Assembly (NCBI RefSeq): GCF_902713425.1
Contig: NC_081221.1
Coordinates: forward strand, 257,001-321,000
DNA: 64,000 nt
Direction of reading: 5' to 3'
Origin: Acipenser ruthenus
Taxonomy: Eukaryota > Chordata > Actinopteri > Acipenseriformes > Acipenseridae
A program made the position numbers and the translations under genes. Shown here piece after piece: positions 53,344 through 64,000 of the stretch. Each line of letters starts with the position of its first letter. Position 1 is the first letter of the stretch. Under the pieces are notes generated by a model that saw nothing but the letters and a program-made list of their open reading frames with translations, made no database searches and had not been told where the DNA came from.

Positions 53344-53735
53344 ATAAGAACATCAGAAAATTCACAAACAAGAGGAGTCCCTTCAGCCCATCAGAGCTCG
53401 TCCGGTTCCCAGCAGCTGATTGATCTCAGAACTCTGTCAAGTCTTTAAAGGATCCCAGTGATTCTGCCTCAGCAACATGGCTAGGTAACCCTTGGTAACC
53501 CATTCCACCCCTCACCACTCCCTGTGTGAAGCAGTGTCTCTTCCCTCTGTCTCCTCTTCGTTTCCACACTGTGTGTCCTCTGGTCCTGGTTTCTGTGCTG
53601 CGCTTAAAGTATTGGTTCAGGGTTAACGATGTCGGCTCCTTTTGAGATTTTAAAAGACTTCAATCAAGTCCCTTTTTTGATTCTTCTTTGTTCTATATAT
53701 AGACCCTGCCGTGGTTTAAAAGTCTGAGATGCTTT
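53344..53735 (+). repeat. Interspersed repeat Y, copy 1
   Basis: About 390 bp shared with 60292-60675: AAAGGATCCCAGTGATTCTG, CCACACTGTGTGTCCTCTGG, GTATTGGTTCAGGGTTAACG. I recognise it as a dispersed vertebrate-type repeat but cannot name the family. Confidence 0.75.
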
Positions 53736-54059
53736 GTCGTTGACACTCTGTGAGATGCGCTCTCAGCGATGTTCTAAGTGTAGCTGCTGCTAATGGGCCA
53801 CAATGGGGATGTGACTGATAGTACAGCGTTTCAGGATGAAACCCTTTCCGTCACACTAGCAGTGTGGGCATTTTTTAATGTTTTAATCATCAGCCAGGCA
53901 TGCTAAACTAATGGCATCAATTAAAGCATTATTTGGCATGTATACAATATCTTCATTTAGTGCATTCATAATTCTATACAAATAGACGCATTGCCGTAAA
54001 AAAAGTAAAGGCTTACCAATGCTTTAAAAAATGCATTCCTGTACCTCTTATTAGCTTTG

Positions 54060-54235
54060 TTACCATTGCTGTGCTTTTACAGTGGGGAAACTTTTATAAG
54101 GGTTAGTTTAATATGATTTGTTTTTTAAATATGCTTTACCGTACCTCTCTACTTTACAATGCTTCTCTATGCTTTACCAGAACTCTCTGTGCTTTATTAC
54201 ACTTTGCTGTGCTTTTACTGTGGAATCAGTTTGTA
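54060..54235 (+). repeat. M40 element with almost no array expansion
   Basis: The left flank (CTGTGCTTTTACAGTGGGGA, then ATAAGGGTTAGTTTAATATG) joins directly to about one and a half degenerate 40-bp units and then the right-flank words GTGCTTTATTACACTTTGCT. It looks like the unexpanded form of the dispersed M40 element. Confidence 0.75.
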
Positions 54236-54256
54236 TCCTATTTGTACCGTACTAAC

Positions 54257-54292
<36 letters not shown>

Positions 54293-54587
54293 TATTTTTG
54301 CTTCTTGTTTGTTTTAAACTGAGCTTGGCCGTTAAGCTCTTTTCACAGGGTTTTTCTTTCCAGATAAAATAAATAAATATATAAAAAATAACATGACTAA
54401 TCCGACTGATCAGCCCAGCTCCCTTACGAAGTGCCCCTTCCTGTCATTAGCGAACAAACTTTGAAGAAAGTCATACAAAAAATTACATTATTTAAAAAAA
54501 AATGTCACTAATGAGATCAGGGAGGGGAGACTTTTTCACTTTCCGGGCACTTCTTTGGTGTGGCGGCTTGTCTGATAATTGCCACTG

Positions 54588-54805
54588 TATATAAGGTATA
54601 AGACAACTGCAAATTGTCAGTTGCTTTTTAAAAAGTTTTTGTGCATCATCAATCGTAGACGTTGCAGGCCGCTGTGTGGCAGTATGAGGGAGCGTGGCTG
54701 TTATACTTGGCAGGAGGAGTCATCTGTCTGGCCGTCTGTCCGTGCTTTCGTCTCTGCGTTTTTAAATAGATAAGAGAGCCGTTTATCCGACAGTAAAGGA
54801 ACATG
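54588..54805 (+). promoter_or_regulatory. Predicted GJD3 promoter and noncoding first exon
   Basis: TATATAAG at 54588-54595 lies a normal distance upstream of a segment ending in a consensus donor (ACATG / GTAAGG at 54805/54806). A matching acceptor with a long pyrimidine tract (TTTTACTTTCTAG) precedes 55803, so the coding exon would start with about 140 nt of 5' UTR. Connexin genes usually have this two-exon form. No transcript evidence is available. Confidence 0.5.
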
Positions 54806-55324
54806 GTAAGGACGCTCACTTTCACCTGGTATCGACACTATCAGAGTCTGGGTCTGTAAAGTACTCTGGCTGTAAATCTATGTTTACATTGATTAGACCT
54901 TCTGGGTAAACAGAGGATTGTTATTAGTACCCGTTTTCAATGGAAAAGTGGAATCGATTTGCTGTTTATTTAGGTGTCTTTTGGGTTTCGAACCCAGATG
55001 CATTTTCACATGGATTTCCTCGTACAGTGGTTTACAAACGCATCAAGATACTGTCAGTTTAATTCACTTATTATTATTTTTAATTGAAAATCAAACAACA
55101 CAAATACATTTTTGATTAAGCTTTTTAGTAAAGTACTAGGCTGTTTTACAAGGTTTTTTTTATTTTCATTTAGATGTTTAAACCCTTATAGCCTGAGTAA
55201 GTATGTATGTATGTCACTATTACAAATTGATAAAGTATGCTGTGCATGTAGGATATTTTTAGCTACTTTTTCATGACACTGGTATACAGCTAATTTTATA
55301 TTTACAGCTGTGTTACTGACAAAC

Positions 55325-55327
<3 letters not shown>

Positions 55328-55382
<55 letters not shown>
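55328..55382 (+). repeat. (ATT)n microsatellite in predicted GJD3 intron
   Basis: About 18 uninterrupted ATT units. Confidence 0.95.
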
Positions 55383-55383
<1 letters not shown>

Positions 55384-55811
55384 AATTATAACTTTCCCCC
55401 TCATGTCTCACAGGTCCTATAATCCCCAATACATGAATTCAAATCTTCATGGTGATAGATGAATTTGCATTGGATGCTGTAAATTAGTGGAGATGAGGGA
55501 CTACAACCCCCAGAATTCCTAGCAGGTTTTTGGCTTTTGGTCAAGAATTGGCTTTACTACTGGACTACTGTGTGGAAAAGCAGACACCAGAACCAAAGCC
55601 AATTTGTTTACATTTTGACACAAGTGAAACAAAACAGAAATTAGGTAGCGCTGTGTGTATTTATTTTAAAAACAAAAGAGAGAGAGACACACACACAAAA
55701 AAGGGAAGAGTGCAAAAAAGAAGTTAACATAATAATTATAACGTTTATTCTATTTACTTATTTTGTAATAGTTTTTTTTTGTTTTAACCTTTTACTTTCT
55801 AGCGTGGAGGC

Positions 55812-55936
55812 AGGCAGACAGGTATACAGTCAGGTAGGTAGGCAGACAGGTATACAGTCAGGTAGGTAGGCAGACAGGTATACAGTCAGGTAGGTAGGCA
55901 GACAAGTATACAGTCAGGTAGGTAGGCAGACGTTCA
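55812..55936 (+). repeat. 28-bp minisatellite immediately upstream of the GJD3 start codon
   Basis: Four to five units (GGCAGACAGGTATACAGTC, then AGGTAGGTA) end 8 bp before the ATG, so they lie in the predicted 5' UTR. Units contain several CAGGTA words that resemble splice donors. Confidence 0.9.
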
Positions 55937-55943
55937 GGCAGGC

Positions 55944-56879
55944 ATGGGGGAATGGAACGTCCTGGGCGAGCTGTTCAGCGCCCTGCAGGCCCACTCTCCA
56001 ATGCTGGGCCGGTTCTGGCTGCTGCTGATGCTGATCTTCCGGATCCTGATCCTGGGCACGGTGGCGAGCGACCTGTTCGAGGACGAGCAGCAGGAGTTTG
56101 TCTGCAACACGCTGCAGCCGGGCTGCAAGCAAGCGTGCTACGACGCCGCCTTCCCCATCTCACACTACCGCTTCTGGGTCTTCCACATCGTGCTCATCTC
56201 CACCCCCGCCCTCGTCTTCCTGGTGTACGCCGTGCACCACGGCAACAAGCGGGAGGGTGCCGGGGAGGAGGAGGGAGGAGAGAAGGGCGGGAGGCCAGCC
56301 GGCAGGGCCCCGGGCTCCCAGGCTCGCTCGCTGTGGCTTCTCTACCTGATCAACGTGGCTTTCCGTCTGGTGGCGGAGGTGGCGTTCCTGGCTGGCCAGT
56401 GGTGGCTGTACGACTTTAAGGTGGAGCCCCAGTTCAGCTGCACCAGGTTCCCCTGCCCCCACACTGTGGACTGCTTCCCCTCGCGCCCCATGGAGAAGAC
56501 CATCTTCCTCTGCTTCTACTTCGGGGTGGGGGTGGTGTCCGCGCTGACCAGCGTGCTGGAGCTGGGGCGCATCCTGTTCAAGAGGGGGTGCTGGTGTCGC
56601 CGGGGCAGGGGAGCAGCAGTAGGAGGGGGCTACGCCAGACAGAGCCACTTGACTGTGGAGCAGGAAGGAAGGGCCGGAAGGCACCAGAACCTGCCCCTCT
56701 TCCTCCAGGTCATCCCAGACAAGACTCCGTCAGAGCAGCAGCAGCGCCCCTTTGTTGGGGTGCAGGGTCTGTACGGAGCCGATCCACTCTCCTCTGAACA
56801 GGGGGTCCAGTTGAAGCAGGCCAGCCTGGGGAGCAGGTTTCTAAAAGAGAAGCTGACCAAAGCGGGTCTGGTTGTGTGA
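55944..56879 (+). CDS. GJD3: Gap junction delta-3 connexin, complete single coding exon
   Basis: The 311-aa product starts MGEWNVLGELFSAL, the connexin N terminus. TM1 is about residues 22-42. Extracellular loop 1 has Cys54, Cys61 and Cys65 (C-x6-C-x3-C). TM2 is about 75-96. A Gly/Glu-rich cytoplasmic loop (100-128) leads to TM3 (about 129-150). Extracellular loop 2 has Cys166, Cys171 and Cys177 (C-x4-C-x5-C) with PHTVDCFPSRP. TM4 is about 186-206, followed by a 105-residue cytoplasmic tail. Human GJD3 (connexin 31.9) shares IFRIL...VFEDEQ-like and EFVCNTLQPGC segments. Six subunits form a hemichannel; paired hemichannels join adjacent cells. The GJD3-TOP2A neighbourhood matches human. It ends in GLVV. 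Confidence 0.95.
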   Translation: MGEWNVLGELFSALQAHSPMLGRFWLLLMLIFRILILGTVASDLFEDEQQEFVCNTLQPGCKQACYDAAFPISHYRFWVFHIVLISTPALVFLVYAVHHGNKREGAGEEEGGEKGGRPAGRAPGSQARSLWLLYLINVAFRLVAEVAFLAGQWWLYDFKVEPQFSCTRFPCPHTVDCFPSRPMEKTIFLCFYFGVGVVSALTSVLELGRILFKRGCWCRRGRGAAVGGGYARQSHLTVEQEGRAGRHQNLPLFLQVIPDKTPSEQQQRPFVGVQGLYGADPLSSEQGVQLKQASLGSRFLKEKLTKAGLVV

Positions 56880-56959
56880 GTGCGGTGCCCTGCAGGGCTG
56901 TGCCAGCGGACAGAGGACTCGCTCAACTCCACAGCTTCACTGCACTGTGTTTAGTTTTC

Positions 56960-57270
56960 TTTCTACACAGCCGCATAAGGGCTTTAGTCCGAAACGTCCT
57001 GAAATTAATAAATATATTTTCCTTTTTATATGTATAAGTATATAAGTTTTTGATCAGAGCCGACTTCCCAACGTTTCAGTATGTTTAACATGCCTTTGTC
57101 AAGCGAAGGCGTGTTTGAAAACAAACATTGCAGGTATTTCTAGGCTTTTTGATACCATCGTAACCACACATTTATTTCTCTTTAAATCTACTGTCTTTGT
57201 GATGTCATTCACTGTGTAGTTATGATGTAACGATCTACTGATCCTTTCTATTTAAACCTGCAGGCAGTCT
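56960..57270 (+). repeat. GJD3 3' flank with dispersed repeat edges and poly(A) signal
   Basis: AATAAA at 57007-57012 lies 128 bp after the stop and is a likely poly(A) signal. Around it are repeat-like words (AGTCCGAAACGTCCTG; CCAACGTTTCAGTATG). The stretch 57205-57265 (TGTAACGATCTACTGATCC, then TTTAAACCTGCAGGCAG) resembles 17863-17930 near PSMD3. Confidence 0.5.
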
Positions 57271-57895
57271 ATGTATCCATTTATTTTATTTTATACTGTA
57301 CATTGATCTATTTTTTTTTTCTAAAACCACAAACTTTAGCTCATCCATGGTGTGTCTGTTCCTTGCTGAATCGTTGGCTCATTTTCTTATTTATTTCTTG
57401 TATTTTTATAGGTGGTTCTGTATTCTCATATATAATGGTGTACCTGTCTCTCCTCCAGATTTTATTTTATTACATTTTATGCAAAATATACCATATACAA
57501 GGTTGCTATCCTTACATGACAGATTTTTTAAGACATTATATATAAATAATTGTTTTTGTTTATAATATATAGAGTAAATAAGAATAATTCATCAATATTT
57601 GTCATAAAATGAGTTTACATTTTTTTTGTGAATTTGGCATTCATTGCTTTTTGTGTAAACATTTACAGGGCTTATAAAATATACCCTGCACTCTCAGCAG
57701 CTTGATGGCTGTGGCAAAGCGTTTCCTCTGACCCTGTCAGCACTCACCACACCGTGTTTGAGAAGCTTCAGGGCAGCACTCCCAACCTTGTCTTTCCAGG
57801 CAGTTGGCAATCACAAGTTTGTCGCAGTGCCGTATTGATTTTTGCATTGTAATCCTCTACACCTGTAAATCGCTTTGGACAAAGGTGACTGCCAA

Positions 57896-57944
<49 letters not shown>

Positions 57945-58670
57945 TTTTTTTTTTGGTTTTGTTGAGTCATTAAGACATTGTGAGTTTACCTGTATAAAAC
58001 CTGTTGCAGTACATTTCAGTGGTGATGAAATGACATTGTCATCAGCATAACTTTCCCTGGTTTTAGTGGCTGGTTTCATATACCTTGTTTATCACTAATT
58101 GTGGACTCGCTTACCTGAATTTTCATTAAGTAGTCCAAGATCATGTATCATGCTTCGTTTTCTGTTGGTGTATAAAAGATAATGCAGTACCGACACTGTC
58201 CTGGTGGGGTCGCTGCTGCGGGCCTGACTGAGACTCCGCCCCTTCGACTACACCTCACTGAGGCCCCTCCCCCTTTCAGGTAGGCTGACAATGGCGTCGA
58301 GAGCGAACGGTTAAGCTTGAAGTGGAATGCTGTGAGAAATTGATTTGATGTTTTTTCTGTTATTTTTCAGACAAAATGTAACAACGAACATGCATTGTGC
58401 ATTGTAACCTCAGAGTTTTTTTTCTTTAAAGCTGAGTCGAGTTTTTCAGCGTCGCATGTACCGGTAAGTAGGCTGCGGCTTTTTGTTTGTTATTAACATT
58501 TACACTACAGACACGAACTATAGTCACTTAAATGCATGTACTGTGCTATAGTGTGCTCATTGCTTCAATGTGCTTTTATGAACATTTGCACCGGATTGTA
58601 TTTGTGCTTTACGGAAACAGGTAACCAAGTATTTTAATAAAGGATACAAAAGTCGACCTAGTAACTGTTT
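57271..58670. other. Intergenic; possible promoter near 58170
   Basis: A SINE-B-like tail with (AAT)n covers 57826-57944. TATAAAAG at 58171-58178 precedes GC-box words (CTCCGCCCC, CCCCTCCCCC) and a donor-like site (TACCG / GTAAGT near 58463). This could be a noncoding first exon on the plus strand, but no coding sequence follows. Confidence 0.3.
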
Positions 58671-59370
58671 TTTGCCGTTTACCCACCATGCTTTTCCCAT
58701 GGTATACGATACATTTACCATAGTTTGTTAATGCTTTACCAGATATCTCTGTGCTTTACAATGCTTCCCTATGCTTTACCAGACCTCTCTCTGCTTTACA
58801 ATGCTTCCCTATGCTTTACCAGACCTCTCTGTGCTTTACAATGCTTCCCTATGCTTTACCAGACCTCTCTGTGCTTTACAATGCTTCCCTATGCTTTACC
58901 AGACCTCTCTGTGCTTTACAATGCTTCCCTATGCTTTACCAGACCTCTCTGTGCTTTACAATGCTTCCCTATGCTTTACCAGACCTCTCTGTGCTTTACA
59001 ATGCTTCCCTATGCTTTACCAGACCTCTCTGTGCTTTACAATGCTTCCCTATGCTTTACCAGACCTCTCTGTGCTTTACAATGCTTCCCTATGCTTTACC
59101 ACACCTCTCTGTGCTTTACAATGCTTCCCTATGCTTTACCAGACCTCTCTGTGCTTTACAGTGCTTCCCTATGCTTTACCAGACCTCTCTGTGCTTTACA
59201 GTGCTTTCACTGCTTCACATTACACTTTGCTGTGCTTTTACTGTGGGGAAACATTTATAAGTCTTAAGTAATTTACCATTGTTTGTTTATTAATGTGCTT
59301 TACCATGCTGTCACTGTGCTTAATTACACTTTGATGTGCTTTTTTACTATGGGGAAACTTTCGTGAGGGA
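58670..59370 (+). repeat. 40-bp minisatellite M40, array 6, with flanks
   Basis: About 12 units of 40 bp (58735-59210). The right flank repeats the element words twice (TTTGCTGTGCTTTTACTGTG, then TTTGATGTGCTTTTTTACTA), suggesting a duplicated flank. Confidence 0.93.
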
Positions 59371-59520
59371 CAATACGTTTGGCAAGACAAATAGCTTGGA
59401 GTGAAAAAACAAGTTTGCTATTTTGTAGAAGTATTTAAATATATTGTGCAGTCTGTCGTTCAGCCGGTAAAGCTAGCTGTTTTAACATGTAATCCTCAAT
59501 TTCCGATATCAACAATTCTA

Positions 59521-59778
59521 TTATTATTTATTTATTATTATTATTATTATTATTTATTTTTTAGCAGACGCCCTTATCCAGGGCGACTTACAATTGTTAC
59601 AAGTTATCACGTTATTTTTACATACAATTACCCATTTATACAGTTGGGTTTTTACTGGAGCAATCTAGGTAAAGTACCTTGCTCAAGGGTACAGCAGCAG
59701 TGTCCCCCACCTGGGATTGAACCCACGACCCTCCGGTCAAGAGTCCAGAGCCCTAACTACTACTCCACACTGCTGCCC
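59521..59778 (-). repeat. SINE family A, full copy
   Basis: Full copy in minus orientation, from GGCAGCAGTGTGGAGTAGTA to GGGCGTCTGCTAAAAAATAA and an AAT tail. It has few differences from the copies at 31865 and 62674. Confidence 0.9.
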
Positions 59779-59978
59779 TAATGTTTTGTCTATCATTAAT
59801 AACATTTTTGATCTGTAATTATATCAAGAGATGTATTTTTTATATAAACAATTCTGATATAAAAACAGAATTGTTGAAATCCGAGCTGATGTTAGGACTG
59901 CTGTCCATAACTAGAAGCTGTGCGATCATTGGAGCTGCTTGCTGTAGTATTATAGGGTGCTGCATAATTCAAATCTCA

Positions 59979-59988
<10 letters not shown>

Positions 59989-60035
<47 letters not shown>

Positions 60036-60036
60036 G
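59989..60036 (+). repeat. (TG)n(TA)n(CA)n microsatellite
   Basis: A GTGTGT-ATATAT-ACACAC run which is itself palindromic and could form a hairpin. Confidence 0.9.
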
Positions 60037-60291
60037 TATATGTAACTATCCATCTAATTTACTATGTATTCAATGATTGTGCCTTATTACTAGTTGTTTC
60101 CCAATAACACTGTTCTCAGAAAGGTATTTGTTTATTTTAATCTTTGTGACTCCGTTTTTTTCCTCTGCGCTTCCAGTGATTGCTGTCCATGCTTGACTGA
60201 ATTTTATAACTGCCATGTATTTTATAGTGTTTTTATGTATTAATAGTGATAATCATTTTGATTATTTATTTATTGCTTATGTTTCAGAACA

Positions 60292-60675
60292 TAATAAAGT
60301 TTCCCAGAGCGAGAGGAGTCTGTTCAGCCCATCACAGCTCCTCCAGGAACGAGCTGCTGACTTTTATCAGAACTGTCAAGTCCTTAAAGGATCCCTGTGA
60401 TTCTGCCTCAGCAACATGGCTAGGTAACCCTTGGTAACCCATTCCACCCCTCACCACTCCCTGTGTGAAGCAGTGTTTCTTCCCTCTGTCTCCTCTTCGT
60501 TTCCACACTGTGTGTCCTCTGGTCCTGGTTTCTGTGCTGTCCTTAAAGTATTGGTTCAGGGTTAACGATGTCGGCTCCTTTTGAGATTTTAAAAGACTTC
60601 AATCAAGTCCCTGTTTTATTTTTCTTTGTTCTATATATAGACCCTGCCGTGGTTTAAATGTTTGAGATGCTTTGT
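60292..60675 (+). repeat. Interspersed repeat Y, copy 2
   Basis: Matches 53344-53735 over nearly the full length; differences include TGCGCTTAAAG versus TGTCCTTAAAG. Same orientation as copy 1. Confidence 0.75.
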
Positions 60676-60679
60676 CGTT

Positions 60680-61508
60680 AGTGTTGTTTTTAAAACACTT
60701 ATTTAATGCTGTTTTCCGTGTCTTTCGATTTGTTTTTCAGTTGGCAGTCTCCCGCACTGACACGTGGGGCAAAATCCGATGTGAGGGAATGGGCCTGGAC
60801 TCTGTAGCTTCGTCATTAAGAATTTAGTTTCTTTCTATATTTTGTTGTAACCAGCAGAGGGAATGTGGGTGCTGATGCAGTACACTTTCATGTATACTAG
60901 CTCTCTATATGGTAGAAGTATTCATTCATTCATTCATTCATGTAAATCTTGAGTCTCTTTATTTTTTTTACCTGCACTTGTAGTGATTGTTGTCCATGCT
61001 TGACTGTATTTTATAACTGAGGATTTATTTAATTGTGTGTTCGTCTTTATGATGTAGTAGTAATAAAAAGTTGTTTATTTAATGCCTGTGTTTTATAAGG
61101 TAAGAACCGTTCATCTTAATCCATCACAGCTACCAGTATGCCAGGCTGGATGTGAGCAGTCAGCTGCTGCAGCCTGGGGGAAGTGTTCTCACTGCCAAAC
61201 ACACAGAGGAAATGTCTGTTTTATTGAGTCAACATGATACAGAGCAGCCCACAGTTCAAAGTGTAGTCATTCTAAAGTAAACTATAGAACTCTTTGACAA
61301 AGACAACATGTTTGTCAGAGAATGTTTAGCAGTTTCTTTTACTGTTACTACTAAACATTTCATATCGACAGTGCAATAAAATGATTGCAGGGCTGGGCTG
61401 TGGAAGGAAGGTACTGAATCACTGTCCATCTTGGAGACCTGGAGCATCATACAATCTTTATTTATACAGCACACTTCACATCAATAAAGGCACTCCAGAG
61501 TGCTTTAC
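60680..61508. other. Intergenic, nothing recognised
   Basis: No exon or RNA gene seen. A TTCA tetranucleotide run is at 60922-60941. A short block at 61441-61505 (TTTATTTATACAGCACACTT) resembles a repeat edge also seen near 36460. Confidence 0.45.
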
Positions 61509-61650
61509 ATAGGGATGGTAATAACACTCCTGTTCCACAGGTGTTAGATCCATTCCTGCTTTTACTCCAAGTTTAATAAGACATTCTTGGGCTTGTTATT
61601 GGTACACACTGTGCCTAATCAAATGGGTAGTAAAACTATTAAGGAACAGG
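61509..61650 (+). mobile_element. MITE-like family H, diverged copy
   Basis: AGGGATGGTAATAACACTCC, then TGGGCTTGTTATTGGTACAC and GGGTAGTAAAACTATTAAGG. It is the most diverged copy in the window and its right end is missing. Confidence 0.6.
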
Positions 61651-61689
61651 AAGTCCCTGTAAAATAAAACATACCAAGACACTAATTCA

Positions 61690-61877
61690 ATATACAGGGT
61701 GATGCACAGCTTGAAATAAAAGACTACATTTAACCAGGAGATTTACCCACTGAGACTGAGGACTCAATTACATGGAACCCACTGAGCTGGTCCTGGGTGC
61801 TAGAAGACCTGAAACGAAAGAAGAAAAAACTGATCTGTAAGAATGTTTCTAATCGTGTGCGTTCTTTATGGATTATC

Positions 61878-61885
<8 letters not shown>
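61690..61885. mobile_element. Possible mariner-like short element
   Basis: The ends TACAGGGTGATGC and GGATTATCCTGTA form imperfect inverted repeats next to TA dinucleotides, the mariner target. About 190 bp, no coding capacity. A (TA)n run (61879-61928) adjoins it. Confidence 0.35.
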
Positions 61886-61930
<45 letters not shown>

Positions 61931-62673
61931 AGGAAAATGGCAACGCAAATGAATCATTTTTTTGTTTGTACTCGCATTAGAAAAGGGTTAGTGCTGCAGT
62001 CAGCACCACACTCCCACACCCACTACTCTCAAATTATACCAAAATAAATATATATATAAAATCACACTAGAGCATGCACCACGGTCAAGGGTTGTTTTTG
62101 ACCAGGAATGTGCAGATTGTCGAGCAGATAAGAAAAACAATTAATAAAATCAATTACCAAGTCCTCCTGAGGAAATGCATCAGACTGTCAGATATCTTCC
62201 GTCTGCAAAACAGATCAAAGACAACAGCAAGAATACCACAGACAAGACAGCACGGGAGGGGACAGGGGGAGGACAAGACAGGAGAGAGGAGGGGACAGGG
62301 AGGACAATAGGGCTGTCAGTTAAGCCTCAAAATAGCAATCGATTAATTGGGCACACAAAATATAATCGAGTAAATATTGATGACCGTACCGTACATTTTC
62401 TGTGCATTTCTCTTCCCGCAACGTGATTACTTTAACATCAGTGCAGTTCAGTAAAAGCTTGAGCACAACAATTGAATGCGAGCAGTAATTACGCCCTGGC
62501 AGCGTCAGGAGACAAAAAAACAAAAAAAAACACAACAAGCCTTAAAGCATGTTTAACATCCTTCAGGAGTGTCACTAAAATACTTATTCCAAACAGTTAC
62601 AGCTCTGTGGAATGTAAGCTATATAAACTAGATGAGTTTGTATTCAGTGACGCATTGCATCTTCTTAATACAC

Positions 62674-62912
62674 GGGCAGCAGTGTGGAGGAGTGGTCAGG
62701 GCTCTGGACTCTTGACCGGAGGGTCGTGGGTTCAATCCCAGGTGTGGGACGCTGCTGCTGTACCCTTGAGTAAGGTACTTTACCTAGATTGCTCCAGTAA
62801 AAACCCAACTGTAGAAATGGGTAATTGTATGTAAAAATAATGTGATATCTTGTAACAATTGTAAGTCGCCCTGGATAAGGGTGTCTGCTAAGAAATAAAT
62901 AATAATAATAAT
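62674..62912 (+). repeat. SINE family A, full copy
   Basis: GGGCAGCAGTGTGGAGGAGT to GGGTGTCTGCTAAGAAATAA with an AAT tail; B box GGTTCAATCCC intact. Confidence 0.9.
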
Positions 62913-63390
62913 ACTGTACCACCTAACCTTCACTACCTGTGTAACACACAATGCGGAAATCCCTGCCTAAAACATAACACTAATAATATATCGAGTTACT
63001 TTGGTCCTTGCACCAGAATTGCGTTTAACTTCACTATCGTTTGTTTACTTACATATTTTTAACGTTATTGAATATTGTTAACTATTCATTGTATAACAGC
63101 TCATTTTGAAACTCCAAAGAAGTGCAAACTACATACAGTCAGTTTTCTTCAATGCGCACAATTTATTTACAAGCTGTTTGCCAGGAACACAGGCCTGTCG
63201 TCCTGCTCTGGACACAAGGTGGCGCGATTTTTTTTTTTTTGGTTTTGTTTTGTTTATACAGTAAATACACAGAGGGGCGTGTACTTACAAAGCATTTTCA
63301 AAACTGATTGGCTGGTAGGATGGGACCAGCAAATCAGATGCTGGTTAACACAAGCAGGAGAGGAAGAGCACGCCCACTGCTTGTCTGGCA

Positions 63391-63512
63391 ACATTATTAT
63401 TATTATCATTATTTATTTATTTATTTCTTAGCAGACGCCCTTATCCAGGGCGACTTACAATTGTTACAAGATATCACATTATTTTGACATACAATTACCC
63501 ACAATACTGTAA
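63391..63512 (-). repeat. SINE family A, 3' fragment
   Basis: Minus-orientation tail fragment (plus strand TTTCTTAGCAGACGCCCTTA, then GGCGACTTACAATTGTTAC), ending at CAATTACCCACAATACTG. Confidence 0.8.
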
Positions 63513-64000
63513 ATAGCATGGCAGGGCGTTCGCTGCAGCTTCCTTGATAAACTTAATGTTATTAACTATGCGCTTTATGAAACTGTAATAAATGAATCGA
63601 TTGTATCGTTTTTTATCGGTTAAAACCGACAATCTGAAGCCCTAACTATGTTAACTGCATACACTGTTGTAAGGAGTTTAGTGTTCAACAATTAATACTG
63701 TGGCTTTGTCGCCACCCAGTGGTGTAAACCTATAACTGCACTGCACTCCAAATTCCGGATTATCAGTGAAATCCATCAACAGTCAGATCTTTTTATTCAC
63801 GTACATTAATTATTCATTCATGGAGTCCTCATACGAAGACAGATTTAAAAAAACAAAAACAAAACTACTTTCTAGTCTTTATGTGGTGGCATCTAGAACA
63901 CACAAATGCACGACCGCCTCACAATGTTATAAATATGCAATTTTTCGTTTGGGTGCAACGGGAGCCGTATTTTGTTTTGCAATCTTTTTGTAAATAAGTT
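63513..64000. other. Intergenic to right edge, nothing recognised
   Basis: AT-rich sequence with no convincing exon. By human synteny RARA could be the next gene, but no part of it is visible. Confidence 0.4.

Noticed and set aside
54918-55115. Short open frame upstream of GJD3
   Set aside because: It falls in the predicted GJD3 intron, with no family similarity and chance-level length.

Overview
The window is nuclear DNA of a ray-finned fish, most likely a non-teleost and probably an acipenseriform (sturgeon or paddlefish). The evidence is vertebrate genes with GT-AG introns, dense microsatellites and minisatellites, and two tRNA-derived SINE families of a kind I associate from memory with sturgeons. 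The class-level call is firm; the order-level call is tentative.

Five protein-coding genes can be read exon by exon. On the minus strand, from right to left, are LRRC3C-like (22621 to 21143), PSMD3 (17630 to 12202, complete, 12 coding exons, 514 aa) and CSF3 / G-CSF (3268 leftward, four of the coding exons, the last one beyond the left edge). On the plus strand are TOP2A (28391 to 47390, 35 coding exons, 1584 aa) and the connexin GJD3 (55944 to 56879, one coding exon). In human, from memory, LRRC3C, PSMD3 and CSF3 lie on chromosome 17q21 in the same relative order and strand, and GJD3 and TOP2A are neighbours elsewhere in the same band. The head-to-head LRRC3C / TOP2A junction here is therefore a rearrangement relative to human. 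The genes do not form a pathway: they are a proteasome lid subunit, a DNA topoisomerase, a gap-junction channel, a haematopoietic cytokine and a leucine-rich membrane protein.

Layout: 1-3.4 kb CSF3 with repeat-filled introns; 3.4-12.2 kb intergenic, including a 4.3-kb satellite with a 39-bp unit (about 6711-11090); 12.2-17.6 kb PSMD3; 17.6-21.1 kb intergenic with an inverted-repeat element and an old LINE fragment; 21.1-22.6 kb LRRC3C-like; 22.6-28 kb minisatellites; 28-47.4 kb TOP2A; 47.4-54.6 kb intergenic with the largest 40-bp minisatellite; 54.6-57 kb GJD3; 57-64 kb intergenic repeats.

The most unusual content is repetitive. A 40-bp minisatellite recurs at six or more separate loci in both orientations, with similar flanks that look like a dispersed element. 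The 39-bp satellite carries a 30-unit (1134-bp) higher-order duplication. A pair of 120-bp inverted arms encloses a 42-bp minisatellite. I saw no retrovirus-like or other capsid-bearing element, no CRISPR array, no rRNA and no stand-alone tRNA gene.
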